DNA from: Sinonovacula constricta
Lineage: Eukaryota > Mollusca > Bivalvia > Cardiida > Solecurtidae
DNA: 64,000 nt
Reading direction: 5' to 3'
NCBI GenBank assembly: GCA_007844125.1
Contig: CM017563.1
Span: forward strand, 26,938,694-27,002,693
Part shown: piece by piece, positions 34,881 through 46,959 of the stretch
Position numbering within the stretch: position 1 is the stretch's first letter
How the letters are laid out: every line of letters begins with the position of its first letter
Notes under the pieces: generated by a model
Databases searched by the model: none
Told to the model about the DNA's origin: nothing
The model's input: only the letters and a program-made list of their open reading frames with translations
Program-made: the position numbers and the translations under genes

Positions 34881-35860
34881 ACACTGATAATTGCTTCTGT
34901 GGTGTCAGACAACTAAGTTAAGTTTCAAAGCTCTACATTGAACGGTTACTGAGACAAAGACAACTTTGACACACAAAAAAAACAAACTTGAAATGAAAAA
35001 TGAAATGTTGACGCCCGCCCGCCCAACGACATACCCCAATCTAATAACCAGGATTTTCCTGGTTAACAAAAAAAAACAACAACTTGAAATACTAATGTTT
35101 GCTTAAAGTTTAAATATACTTTTTCAAAGTGAGACAGTAAAGTGGGTAGTAAATAGCTAATCAACTACTGATTTGTCGTTATAATGAGCTCTTTTCGAAC
35201 ACGATATGCATTCGGCAACTCTTGCTTAGCGTATGACGTAACGCGAAAGGCGATGGTAAATAAAACCAATAGACCGATTGGCAAGCTGTTTCTCTGCCAC
35301 TATTCTAATTTTGTTTAATCCGCGAAGCATTTCAAGTCCATGAAATGTATACTATGCGGGTCAGTATGAGCATTTAAGACGGGACAGCTAACATGACTAA
35401 CAATCGAAACTGAAAGTATGTCGATCTTAAAACAGAACACAAATAACGGAAACACAAACACTCTTTGTTTCGTGGCGGTGGAAGTTACGCAAAATGACAA
35501 TAATATAGCGTGTATATGCGAACGTTTAAATGTTTATCACAAATATTTCAAGTTTCAAATACATTTTAAACACTATGTTTAATATCAGTTTTCGCATATG
35601 ACCGATATTTAAAACCATTGTTGATTTGTATACATTAGATATAATACTGATATTCTACTAGACAGATGGAACACCTCAGAAGATTGATATACAATCGGAC
35701 AGAGTGTAGTAACTGTTGGGTTTGCTTTATGTGTTTAAAGACACATCATAGATCTGTTCTCACTTTTACATATCGGATGCATGTGAATACATTGGTCCTC
35801 TTCCTGTTCAGGTTTTAGAATATGTTGCAATGCTCATGCGGCTGTTTTATATTTCCTTAC
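34881..35860. other. Intergenic spacer, no gene seen
   Basis: AT-rich sequence with no coding motif. Short open frames on - at 35315-35500 look random. Confidence 0.4.
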
Positions 35861-35869
35861 TCATATATA

Positions 35870-36075
35870 ATCATCAGACAATTGGAAGACTTTGGAAGAT
35901 ATACCATTAGCTGGAAGAGCTTAAATATACTTCTGATATACATCAGATGGCTGGAAGACATGGCTGATATGCCACCAAAAAAGCTGGAAGACTTCGTAAT
36001 ATATACAGTCATGCAGCTGGAGGACTCCATAAGATATACAATCAAGCAGCTGGAAGACCCAAGAAAATATAATAC
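35870..36075. repeat. Short degenerate ~36-bp repeat
   Basis: Five to six imperfect copies of an agctggaagac...atatac motif. In one + frame they read as QLED-x-RYT-like repeats. The copies are diverged and the unit length is irregular. Confidence 0.5.
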
Positions 36076-36436
36076 TAGTGATATGCTACCAAACAGTTGA
36101 AAGACCCACTCACATGAAATAGATCACCAGTGATGTCATTCAGCCCTAACCCTCTTGCTTTAGGAGCCACTGTTCACGTTCAATAAATAAGTGCATAATC
36201 CTCTTCACTGTCATACCCCAATCTGGCTCTGGCTAAAAGTTGCTTCCTAAATGTTGTGATATGCTCTCAGCTTTACTGGAGAGTTGTTTAATCTTTAAGA
36301 AATGTAACTCTTGCAAACTTGATCGATCAAGTATGTCGTAGACTTGCTTACAATTTTGCATTAAGATTACAATAGTATGATTGATTATCTGACTTAATAT
36401 GCAGATTTCAATACAGTCAAGCAGTAAAATATATAA

Positions 36437-37648
36437 CAAGAGGGCCATGATGTCCCTTAATGGCTCACCTGATGACACAGGCTTTTAGTAGGCTCAAATC
36501 TGGCATCAAGTAATCAAGAGTTATTTACTCCAGAAATCTTTGGTGAAGATTGGACCATTAGTGTGACCGCTGGGTTGATAACATTTTCTAGAATTTTACC
36601 AAGTAACCTACTGAATCCACATGATCTACTTCAAAACATAGTTAAAATTTCATACTGTCAAACAGTCTGGCCGAGTTTAGTAAGGATTGGGCCATCAATG
36701 TAGCTTCTAAGTGTTTTCACAAGGTTTTTCTAAAATGTAACCTAGTGAGCTACTTTTTGACCCCACTTTACCCAATAGCGAACTCGTCCAAGATTTCATG
36801 CAGACAAACATTCTGACCAAGTTTGGTGAAGATTGGGCTATTAATGTGGTGTCTAGTGTGTTCACAAACTTTTTTTTTTAGATTTGACTTAGTGATCTAC
36901 TTATTGATCCCATGTGACCCAGTTATGAAGTCATCCAATATTTCATAAGGGCAAACATTCTGATCAAGTTGGATGAAAATTGGGCCATTCATGGGGCCTC
37001 TAGTGTGTTCACAAGCTTTTGCTAAGATTTGACCTAGTGACCTACTTTTTGACCCCACGTGACCCAATAATGAACTCATCCAAGATTTCATGCAAACATT
37101 CTGACTAAGTTAGGTGAAGATTGGGCCATAAATGTGGTCTCTAATGTGTCCACCAGCTTTTTCTAAGATTTGACCTACTTATTGACCCCACGTGACGCAG
37201 TTATGAACTCATCCAAGATTTCATGCAACCAAACATTCTGATCAAGTTTGTTGAAGATTGGGCCATAAATGGGGCCTATAGTGTGTTCACCAGCTTCTTC
37301 TGAAATTTGACCTAGTGACCTACTTTTTGACCCCACGTGACACAAAAACGAACTCATCCAAGATTTCATGCAGACAAAACATTCTGACCAAGTTTGATGA
37401 AGATTAGGCTATAAATGTGGTCTCAAATTTTTCCTAAAATTTGACAGTGACCTACTTTCTGACACCAGGTGACCCAATAATGAACTCATCCAAGATTTTA
37501 TGCAGACAAACATTCTGACCAAGTTTGATGAAGATTTGATAAAAACTGTAGCCTCTAGTGTGTTCACAAGCTAAAATGTTTAGGCCGGACGCCAGATGAA
37601 GCGGTATCACAAAATCTCCCCTTGAGCATGTTGTGCTCAGGTGAGCTA
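36437..37648. mobile_element. Bivalve-type repeat element with ~140-bp tandem core and terminal hairpin, copy 1
   Basis: It begins caagagggccatgatgtccc and ends ttgagcatgttgtgctcagg plus tgagctaaaa. Inside are about eight ~140-bp units (gaccaagtttggtgaagatt; tgacctagtgacctactttt). A near-terminal palindrome (GAGCAtgtTGTGCTC) and matching ends (GGCTCACCTGA / TCAGGTGAGCT) resemble Helitron/HINE or 'pearl'-type non-autonomous elements. The element has no coding capacity. The family is one I recognise as widespread in bivalves; the class assignment is inference. Confidence 0.75.
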
Positions 37649-38460
37649 AAAAAAGTAATTACTACTTACAATTATCATTCTGTGTGCAATGATCCTCTAG
37701 ACCTTTTCTAAAAAATCCTAACTATCAAAATACTTGTAAAATCAAGATAAATAAACTAGCATTTATGATATATTGAGATAAAATGTTTTAGCAAGTAGAT
37801 CATGTATTAGTTTTTATTAATTTTCAGTCTTAATAGATGCAAAAAAGAACTCGATATCTTACAAATGATATTAAATAATGGTAAAGATAAAGGAAAATGT
37901 ATTAACAGAGGAGGTGCTAAACTTGCACATGAACTGATTTTCTTTTTTAAGCTCACAGTATTTAAAAATGAATTTTTATAGTCCAAAAAATGCACCCCAC
38001 CCCAAAATAAGAAGAGGAGTTCACAGTTGAAAAGGTCATCAACTGCAAATGTATTGGTATTTTGTCACTCTTGATTTAAATGGGTTTACTACACTGTTAT
38101 TGGTTAGCATGTATTAACTGAACATTCTAGTCCCCATTAACCCACCCAAGCCCAGTAGTCCATTTATGAAACCAGGAATGGGACAGAATGCTGTTAGATG
38201 CCATGCCTACCAATTTCTAATGCCTTTACATTTAAACTACCTGCCTAAGGTTTACTTAATTTTAAATTTAAACAGAGTTTTTTCTGCAAACAGCACAGTT
38301 AACTACCTAAAATTCTTAGCTTAAAAAAGCATAACTCTGGCAAAATTAAATTAAGGGTTTCCAGCTCTTTTAAAATGGATTCTGCTTGAGATAAATTTGT
38401 CAAGATAATTAAATTGAAGTGAGTACTTTTTACAGTTTTCAAAGAATAGATCTTAACATA
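37649..38460. other. AT-rich spacer
   Basis: No gene, repeat array or RNA gene is recognised between the tandem-core element and the LINE fragment. Confidence 0.4.
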
Positions 38461-38484
38461 AAGGTAAAGGTCTCAGAGTAAGGA

Positions 38485-39335
38485 CCAAGGTGCGCAAGGT
38501 CCTCATCTTGGAGATGCTCTTTGCATATGACGCCCACTCACTGCTCATACAGAAGCCGCCCTTCAACAACTCATCACTCTGTTTGCCAAGGCATGCACAG
38601 AGTTTGGCTTCACCATCAGCCTGGAGAAGACCAACATCATGGGTCAGGCCAACTTCCACAATTACCATCAGCGATCATACCCTGGAGGTGGTGGACAAAT
38701 TCACATATGTCAGCTCCACAATCTCCAGCAACCTATTCCTGGATGCTGAGCTCAACGCGAGGATAGGCACAGCAGCAACTGCTGCGGCCCGCCTAGCGAA
38801 ACATGTGTGGGACAACTGCACTCTGACCGTCAACACAAAGATGAAGGTGTAACAATCCTGCATGCTGAGCACCCTTCTGTATGGCAGTGAATCTTGGACC
38901 CTGTACACACACCAAGAAATAGACTGAACTCCATCCACCTGTGCAACCTCTGATGACTCCTCGGTATCACCTGGCAGGATCACGTCATCAACACAGATGT
39001 TTTGGCCCAGGCAGGCATGTCAAGCATGTTTGCCACCCTTTCCCAGAGGCGCCTGCTCTTGCTCGGACACATTCGCTGGATGGACGATAGTTGCATCCCA
39101 AAGGACATCCTCTATAGGGGGATTGCCACAGCCAACCAGACAACCCGGTCTGTGCTACAAGGATGTCTGCAAGAGGGGTCTAAAGTCATGCAACATCAAC
39201 CCAGCAGATCTCGAAACAACAACTCTGACCGCTCTAGCTGGCGTGCAAATGTCAAACCAAGCTTAAGCAGGCTGAAGAAAAGAGAAAGAGCTGCAAACAG
39301 CAGAGACCATGTCATACCACTGCTCCACCCATAGT
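38485..39335 (+). pseudogene. LINE reverse transcriptase, 3' fragment, frameshifted
   Basis: Three reading frames are needed to follow the C-terminal half of a non-LTR retrotransposon RT. They give LEMLFAYDAHSL, then ACTEFGFTISLEKTNIMGQA, then LEVVDKFTYVSSTISSNL, and downstream LLYGSESWTLYTHQ, LLLLGHIRWMDD and a CNINPADLET region. The catalytic (Y/F)ADD box reads FAYD, so an active-site aspartate is lost, and there are several frameshifts. The upstream endonuclease and RT domains are absent (5' truncation). It is a dead copy. Confidence 0.85.
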
Positions 39336-40161
39336 ACCCACTTGCAGCAAGTGTGGCAGACGCTGCAGCTTTCGCATTGGCTTATTCAGCCGCTGCTGCT
39401 GCCCCACAACTAAGTAAATACTCAGGTGCAGACTCCATTGTCTCTAGAGACAAAAGGATGCCAACAGCATTCTGATCTTACTACCGGTCATTTAAAACCT
39501 TTCTATTGTGGGCTATATTTGTGTGCATGAATTTGGTACAATGTATTATAAATGGTATATCTTGCAACTCAGATACAAAGGGGACTTAATAATAAATATG
39601 CAAATTTTAATGGTGTTTATCAAAAATAATTTGGAAGAGGTTAATTGATATGTTTAAATATGATATTATATACTTTGAGTGATTAAAGTATGAAGGAAAG
39701 AAATGCATGCAGTTTGTTTAATGTACACTGCATCTGGGTAATAAAAAAACAGCACATATATTACATCTTCATCATCTGGAAAAATGACATTTATTTTCAT
39801 ACTATTTCATGTAAAATAAATGAATACAGATTGTTTTCAAAACTGTTTTAATGAAAGGATGCACAACAATTAAAACACAAAAAATGTGTTAACAATATTC
39901 CTTCCTAATAGTTATTGTGTTTCTTAATGTTCTTGAACATAACAATGTTTAAGAGCTTTTCTATCTTAACATTGAAACATATATTTTTTTTCTAGTATGA
40001 TTATACTTTAATGATTATTGGTCAGAGTTAATGCTGTTATTAAAATCACCATTTAAAATATGGTATCTTATTCTTTTAAGTTTGATGACTTACAGGCAAA
40101 ATCAAGAACATGTAGGTGTTACAAAGCTGTTTTCTATATATGCTGCATCAAAATAACAAAC
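39336..40161. other. LINE 3' end and AT-rich spacer
   Basis: GC-richer sequence to about 39480 is probably the LINE's 3' untranslated tail. The rest is AT-rich with no feature seen. Confidence 0.35.
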
Positions 40162-41148
40162 AAGAGGGCCATGAATGCCCTTTATCACTCACCGCAGGCT
40201 TTAAGAAGACTCATATCTTGCTTTAAGTAATTAGGAGTTATTTCCTTTAGAAATCTTTGGTAAAGATTGGACCATTAAATGTGGCCATTGGTCTGATAAC
40301 ATTTTCTAAAATTTTACCTAGTGACCTACTGAATCCACATGACCTACTTCAAAACATATGTTAAGATTTCATACTGGCAAACATTCTGGCCAAGTTTGGT
40401 AAAGATTGGGCCATCATTGTGGCCTCTAAGTGTTTTTAGAAGTTTTTTTTAAAAGTTGACCTAGTGACCTAGTTGTTGAACCCATGTGACCTTGTTACAA
40501 ACTCACCCCATATTTCTTGCAGACAAACATTCTGACCAAGATTGGTGAAGACTGAGCAATATATATGTGGTTTCTAGTGTGTTCACAAGCTTTTTTTGAG
40601 ATTTAACCACGTGATCTATTTTTTGACCCCACATGACCCAATAATGAACTCATCCAAGATTTTGTGCAGATATATATTCTAAAGTTTGGTGAAGATAGTG
40701 CCATAAATTGGGCCTCTAGTGTGTTCACAAGCATTTTTTAAAGATTTGACCAAGTGACCTACTTTTTGACCCCACATGACCTAATAATAAAATCATTCTG
40801 ACCAAGCTTGGTGAAGATTGGGCTATAAATGTGACTTCCAGTGTGTTCAAAAGCCTTTTCTGAGATTTGACCTAGTGACCTACTTATTGACCCCACGTGA
40901 CTTATTTTTAACCCTATTCAAGATTTCATGCAGCCAAACATTGTGATTAAGTTTGGTGAAGATTGGGCTATAAATGTGGTGTCTAGTGTGTTCATGCAGT
41001 CAAACATTCTGACTAAGTTTGATGAAAATTTAAAGATGTGGCTTCTAGCGTGTTCAGAAGCAAAAATGTTGATGATGCACGACGGACGCCGGGGTAGCGG
41101 ACAAGCTCACCCTTGAGCACGTTGTGCTCAGGTGACTTAAAAACACAA
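40162..41148. mobile_element. Bivalve-type repeat element with ~140-bp tandem core, copy 2
   Basis: Same family and orientation as the copy at 36437, starting caagagggccatgaatgccc and ending with the palindrome GAGCACGTTGTGCTC then aggtgacttaaaa. About six to seven ~140-bp core units lie inside, one truncated near 41000. An extra GC-rich stretch (gatgcacgacggacgccggg) precedes the terminal hairpin. Confidence 0.75.
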
Positions 41149-42475
41149 TACAACTTGTATTCTCTAATAATGTAACAGCTTAAATGAGTCTGATAAAGTT
41201 ATCTGGTATGATGTGACTGTCGGACTTAGACAGTGTATAGAAAGACAACTCTGAGTTTTTTTAAAAATACATGCTTACAGAAGTTACCTCCCATATTAAG
41301 GATTAAGCAACACAATGCCTAAATTGGCACTTGTAACCTGTGTAAAGACTCATAAATACACCAGACACATTGTGAAAGAATACATCTGATATAAGTTACC
41401 AATCAGAGCTGTAACAATACCCTCCATGCACGATACTATACATATTTGCAGTCTATGTTTGAATTCAATATTTTATGATATGGTACATTTGGTAAAATGG
41501 GACACTTAAAATTTACTATTTACTGTTCAGTGTGTTATTTTACAGTCTGAAAAAAAAATATTAATGTTAAACAATAACTATTTAAATGAACCAGCAAACA
41601 TCTGTATAAACATAATAAACTTTAACAAACCATAGATTAAAAAGTATTTTAAGAAATTGTACAAACAGTAGAAATTAAAAATAAAACTTTCAAAGAGTAA
41701 GAGATAGTGTAATTATTATGACTCGACAATAACATTTACTTTTGACATGAGTAATCTCATGAAAAAGGCATAAATTGGTTTATCTAGTGAACTTTAGTGA
41801 ATTTGGCCAACATCATGTACTGCTGTTTTCATTTCATTTTGATTGTTTTAGCTACAACATATACAATGTAGCTCTCATTTGTGTTAAAAAGTGTACACTA
41901 CGAATATAATTCTAAAAGTACTGCATACATAAAAGTGTTTAATAAAAAAACATATTTCTTAAAACATCAAAATTTAATTCTCTATAAAACAAGCGACATT
42001 CTACAACAAAAATCCCTTGCTTATTTATAATATATATATACATATATATATTTCTTAAAACATTCTTCTTACTAAAGTTGTTCTAATTTAAAAATATTAA
42101 AACCTGCACAAGAGCTCAAGCTGCATCCATACTAAACTAAAAAATATTAATTTTCTTGGCAACAGAAAAAATACATTGAAAGTTAACTAGCTTAACTAAA
42201 ACCTAAGTCCTGCAAGATAAATAACCATTATTTTTGTTCTGTTGTCAATATTCAGAAACTGACAAGAAACCTTGCTGTGCAAGAAACAAATAATTTAAAA
42301 GCAAATCTAAAGAATAAACTCTTCATTAAATATATATCTTTAATACAAAACAACAAGTAAGCCACAGAGATAGAACCATCTGTGTACTTTTCATACATAT
42401 TTCCTGATTTAAGCAGATGGAATGCCTGTACCAATTTTAGTTAAAGTAATATCCACAGAGTTTCTTTTTGAACTT
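41149..42475. other. AT-rich spacer downstream of MSL2
   Basis: Intergenic DNA with an AT dinucleotide run near 42030-42050. No gene is recognised. Confidence 0.4.
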
Positions 42476-42492
42476 CACAAGGCTACAATTCC

Positions 42493-42498
42493 TTTATT
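42493..42498 (-). promoter_or_regulatory. Polyadenylation signal of MSL2
   Basis: TTTATT on + (AATAAA on -), about 380 bp beyond the MSL2 stop codon. It is the first such hexamer I find downstream. Confidence 0.45.
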
Positions 42499-42875
42499 TT
42501 AAACAGTTAACAAATATAAAAATTAATTACAGTAACAGTTTTAGTATGTTTTGAATAGGAGACGAGTTATCATTTCTAAAATTTCATGTAATGCATCAGT
42601 TATAGAAATACATGGTTTGGTAAGTTGGTTTTAATTTTCTTCCATTTTTGAAAAGTGGCAGTGTTGGACAGAATCATTTAGGCTGAAATCCCTCTTAGCA
42701 AAAGCTCAATGAAAAAGATGTGAGACATTTATACATATGCACTCAAAACATTGAATTTTCTATAAACAAATTTTCATAATCATAAAAAAACAAGCTTTAA
42801 AAGAACATCAATATAACATAAAAAACAATCAACTGTCAGTCTAGTTGTGACACTACTTAGCTAACTATATGTACT

Positions 42876-44027
42876 TTAATAACTCACACACACATTATCA
42901 CTTAATGACCGGGTTCCTGAACGCAGCACAGACAAGCTCAAGGTTGATTTTGTTGTGCCAGGATGTTCAGGGCCTTTTTTAGGGTTCCGGCACCCTTTGC
43001 ACTTGCAGCCGATACATGGAAGTTTCATGCTGTAACAAGCACATCTCTGGCCAAGGCAGGTCAGCTGATTGAAGTTTCCAGATTTACCACACTTGCAGAA
43101 GCTCAAAGGCTTTAACTCTGGTGGTGATAGTTCTTGCTTTTGACGTTTTTTATGAGGTACTGAATTATCAATTTTTTCTAATTCCATAGGTTCTGCATTC
43201 ACCAGCTTACTTATCATTTGTTTTTCTTGATACTGTTTGTCCCTTTTCTGTTTAGAGATATGAATTGCCTTCCTCTTCAGCTTTTTTGTAAACAATACTT
43301 TCTTTGGAGGTGTAATTGACTTATTCAACAAGAGTTTTCTTGATGTACGTTTGATTCTTTTGCCTCGGCCTACTTCATGTTCTGGTAATTTTGACTCTTC
43401 GTTTAACATTTTATTTTGAAGTATTTGACTTGATTTGATTTTCTTCTCCGATTCATGTTTGACTGCATGCATTTGTTCATTTTGTTTTAAATCACTTATA
43501 GATGAACAAGGCTCACTTGGTCCAGCCATAATTTTGGTGTCTATTTCCATTTTTTCATGCTTCAGTTGTGAAGGATTTAATGCTTGGTTGCAATTGGAGA
43601 CATAATCATCATTGAATTCAATGACCTCATTGATTATTCTTAAGATTTCATTTTTTTCACCATTTTGTGTACTGTTTTGAATAGCATCGCCAATTGGAGA
43701 GTTCAAAACACAAACACACAGCTTCTTAAAGCATTGAACTAGAATTTTTATTAATGGGTTGGGCTTAAAATCCCACTGATCTTTACACCAGCTGCAAGAT
43801 GGTTTGAGCTTCATCTTTCCACCTACACATTTGCTACAAATCAGATGCTTACATACATTGTGGGTCGGGCCGATAGGATCATACAACAGATCGAAACAAA
43901 CATAACATGTCAGTGACCGACGTAAACACGGCATGAGTCTATAAAGATCGGCCCAACTCTCTGGGTCTGAGGCATCGGCTTTCATGACACATCGGCATGC
44001 TGACAGATAAAAGTCCATAGCAAACAT
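42876..44027 (-). CDS. MSL2: MSL2-like E3 ubiquitin ligase, intronless coding region
   Basis: This 383-residue protein has both MSL2 hallmarks. Residues 41-81 form the RING finger: Cys41-x2-Cys44, Cys59-x-His61, Cys64-x2-Cys67, Cys78-x2-Cys81, with PSCSWCKD as in other animals' MSL2. Residues 311-346 form the CXC domain with nine cysteines (CKCGK ... LTCLGQRCACYS ... CKGC). Between them is a Lys/Arg-rich low-complexity region (about 220-300) with nuclear-localisation-like clusters. The N-terminal segment LYRLMPCLRRSLTCYVC aligns with the family. In known MSL complexes MSL2 pairs with MSL1, ubiquitinates histone H2B and supports H4K16 acetylation by MOF; its CXC domain binds DNA. An in-frame TAA lies about 33 bases upstream of this ATG. 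The protein is shorter than human (577) and Drosophila (about 770) MSL2, mostly in the linker. Confidence 0.93.
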   Translation of the reverse strand: MFAMDFYLSACRCVMKADASDPESWADLYRLMPCLRRSLTCYVCFDLLYDPIGPTHNVCKHLICSKCVGGKMKLKPSCSWCKDQWDFKPNPLIKILVQCFKKLCVCVLNSPIGDAIQNSTQNGEKNEILRIINEVIEFNDDYVSNCNQALNPSQLKHEKMEIDTKIMAGPSEPCSSISDLKQNEQMHAVKHESEKKIKSSQILQNKMLNEESKLPEHEVGRGKRIKRTSRKLLLNKSITPPKKVLFTKKLKRKAIHISKQKRDKQYQEKQMISKLVNAEPMELEKIDNSVPHKKRQKQELSPPELKPLSFCKCGKSGNFNQLTCLGQRCACYSMKLPCIGCKCKGCRNPKKGPEHPGTTKSTLSLSVLRSGTRSLSDNVCVSY

Positions 44028-44127
44028 TTTTCGAAAGTTAACTCCTGTGTTTCTTTGATTTTAGCGATTTGATGCTTATAACAGATCGCCAAAGTGAAAG
44101 AATTTTATGTGTATGCGTAATTTTGTC

Positions 44128-44135
44128 TGACGTCA
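44128..44135. promoter_or_regulatory. Palindromic CRE/ATF site upstream of MSL2
   Basis: TGACGTCA lies about 100 bp 5' of the MSL2 start codon on the - strand, in the expected promoter or 5' UTR. It is a full 8-bp CREB/ATF palindrome. No clear TATA box is seen. Confidence 0.5.
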
Positions 44136-45594
44136 TCATTTTTTGCGCATTTACACCGTAATTATTGCACATTCGTGAAAATTTCACGATGGACGTATAA
44201 TTGTCGGCACAATGTGGCCATGCTTATGTAATGCACATTTCTAGTAACCTAAACTATTTGTTTGACTAATATGACAATATGTGCTACCTAATTCGGGGAA
44301 AGCCAAAATATATAAAATAAGCTTTATAATCATTGAAATATCAAATATCAATGAGCTATTTTATACTGAGATATTTAGGGCTATATCTCCACCCATGGTG
44401 GATAATAATTTTTTCGTTTCACTAAAAGCGTTACAATAAACAACAGAACATAAATTGTACATGTTATCATAAGTATCATGCTTTAGAGAAACAGTATTGG
44501 TCAACAATACGAAAATGGTAGGGGAAAGTAAAAGGAACAGCTGCTCTATTAAAGTAAAATAGTTACGCTTACTGAAGTGATACACACTTACCGCTGTCAT
44601 TTCATCTTTATTTAAATCTTCATTTAAAACCCATCTTGGTAGCTGACATCAAGCAGCACTGCGCAGGATGCAGCAAAGTTTGTGATTTAAAGGAAAGTAA
44701 TCGTAATCGAGGCTTTTGACTTTGGAAATTAGATCGTTAATTAATTACATAAGTGATTACTAAATGAAATTAAGATTGTTTAAGGTAATAAATCCAAATT
44801 GGATTATCGCTTTACCCTAACTTCTGACGACGCTCAATAAATTTCCGATAGTAGTATACGGAGATTACCGAATGGTCAAGAAACTTGAATGGTTTCCCAG
44901 TGTACAAAAAATACGTACACTCGTACCAAAAAGTGGGAATTTAAATACTAAATTCGTACTCAAACTGAATCGTATTCAACATAGCACAAACTGAAGTTTT
45001 TGGTTGGTTTTATATGACCTTTATTTATATCATTTAATATAATCAACATTTTCATCACTGTACGGAAAGTTATTCCTTATTAGGTCTATTTCTTCAAGTA
45101 GAGAAAAAAAACCTAGAACCGTGAGAGTTGTATTATTTCATACTGTGCCCGCTCAGAACCACTCTTTACACTTTCATCTATTCAGAGGAAATAGCTGCTA
45201 AACTTCAAGATATTATTGTAAATAACAAAATTACCTATTTAAATTATGACCATCTTTCTGGATACCAGTTCTCTGTATTTAAAATAAAAATACTGATTTT
45301 GAATAACATCAACATAGAGTAAAAAATTATTTCAGAAAACGACAGTATTTTAAACGAAACATAATAAAGCCAGTTAACTTGTAGATATATAGATGGCATT
45401 GCACTTTCTTGCAATAGTCAGCATGGTTTGCATATATTTGCACTTTTCAGTGCACAAATTGTTAATGAATTGAAATTTAAATATTGAATGTGAGTGTGCA
45501 TTTGATATTACGGCTTTCAGTTAAGAGTAATTACTGAGTTAGTGACTGACATATCATCAACTGTAATCTAACATTTAAAAATAGACATTCAAAT
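44136..45594. other. Intergenic DNA upstream of MSL2
   Basis: AT-rich sequence. No other gene is recognised; short open frames at 44361-44600 and 45128-45322 have no motif. Confidence 0.4.
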
Positions 45595-45915
45595 TTGTTT
45601 GTTTGTTTGTTTGTTTGTTTAATGGGTTTATCGTCCCACCAAGAGTATTTCAGTTATCTTAAGACGGTGTCCCCCTGAAGCAGATATAGTACTGCCTTCA
45701 GTGTGTATAGCATGCCGTGAACACCTGGGTTGATACCACACCCAGTCACATTATCCTGACACCGGCCCAACCAGTCATGGAACTACCCTTATATTAGCAA
45801 GGGAGCTATACCACTTACATTTTTAACGACTTTGGTATGTCACGACCCGAGATCGAACACGGTGAATTCCGTACCTGGAGCCGACGCTCTACAGATTGCG
45901 CTACCAGGCCCGGGC
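45595..45915 (-). mobile_element. tRNA-derived SINE, V-SINE/RUDI-like
   Basis: Read on -, the head at 45915 has an A-box-like tggtagcgcaatctgtagag and a B-box-like gttcgatctcggg. A long body follows with atgtgactgggtgtggtatc and an end ggtgggacgataaaccc, then a (CAAA)n tail (TTTG runs at 45595-45618 on +). The layout (tRNA head, conserved body, short simple tail) matches molluscan V-SINEs. The RUDI assignment is from memory of the family. Confidence 0.75.
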
Positions 45916-46955
45916 TTTAAATTTATGGTGCAGTTAGTGACTAACATGCCACCCACCGCAAATAGCCTGAGATTGTGAGAAGCATTAATGATCTGTATAG
46001 AAAATGCATGTAACATAATCCCGATGAAATTTTTAGCGCAATATTATTATTGAATTTAATTTTGATATTTTACATGAATGTGTATTTAGTATTACGGCTT
46101 TCAGTTGAAGTCATATACTGGACAATGAAAACAAAAGGTTAACATTGGCTTCACTGACCTACACGATCTAGCGAAGTGGTCTCTTAAATGGATAAAACCA
46201 CTCGAGCTTAAGTTTTTTTTTTAACTTTTATAAAAAAAAGGAGTTGTTGCATTACTTTCATTTTCGTCAAAAAATGTATATCACATCCATATATCTTTTC
46301 GGCAGTTACCGTCAATATGATGGAAAGTGTAACAGTGGGCCGTGAAAATCTGCACAGTTCAATTGTACTTAATTGGATCAAAGCAGCAGGAAAAGGTTGT
46401 TTTGAAAAAATAAAAACATTTTATGTACTAGACTAGCCTGTGGTCGGCAGAGTTTCAAGAGATTTAGAAAACGTAAAGAAAACGAATGCTTTGGGACGAA
46501 CGATAAGCTGGCAAGCAGTTCCCAGCAAGCAGTTACTGTGAAAACTTTACACACGAACGGCGAGCGACAACGATACCCGATACTAACTTTAAATGTATTC
46601 AGCAAACCGCTCTTTATGTAAGAGATATAGAATAATAAAGGTTATGCAAAACAGTAGTTATTATTCATTTTAAGAGTAAAAACATTTCCGCAAAACGTGC
46701 AATGAAGATAGACTATTTTGAAAAGAAATAAATCAGCTGCTTAAGATTAAAAAAATGAACGTAAAAGGTTCAACGTTTTTTAACAGATTACCATTAATGC
46801 TCAACAAGAATAATATTTCCTCAAATATTATTACTTTTCTGAGTTAAGGGGAGGATTAAATTAATGTTGGGTATATATTTTTAATGCCCCTTTACAAACA
46901 TGTTATAGTCTTTTTAAAACAAGATAGATGCACACCAGGATACAGAAGCAAATGT
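45916..46955. other. AT-rich spacer
   Basis: No coding, RNA or repeat feature is supported between the SINE and the next repeat block. Confidence 0.4.
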
Positions 46956-46959
46956 AGGT

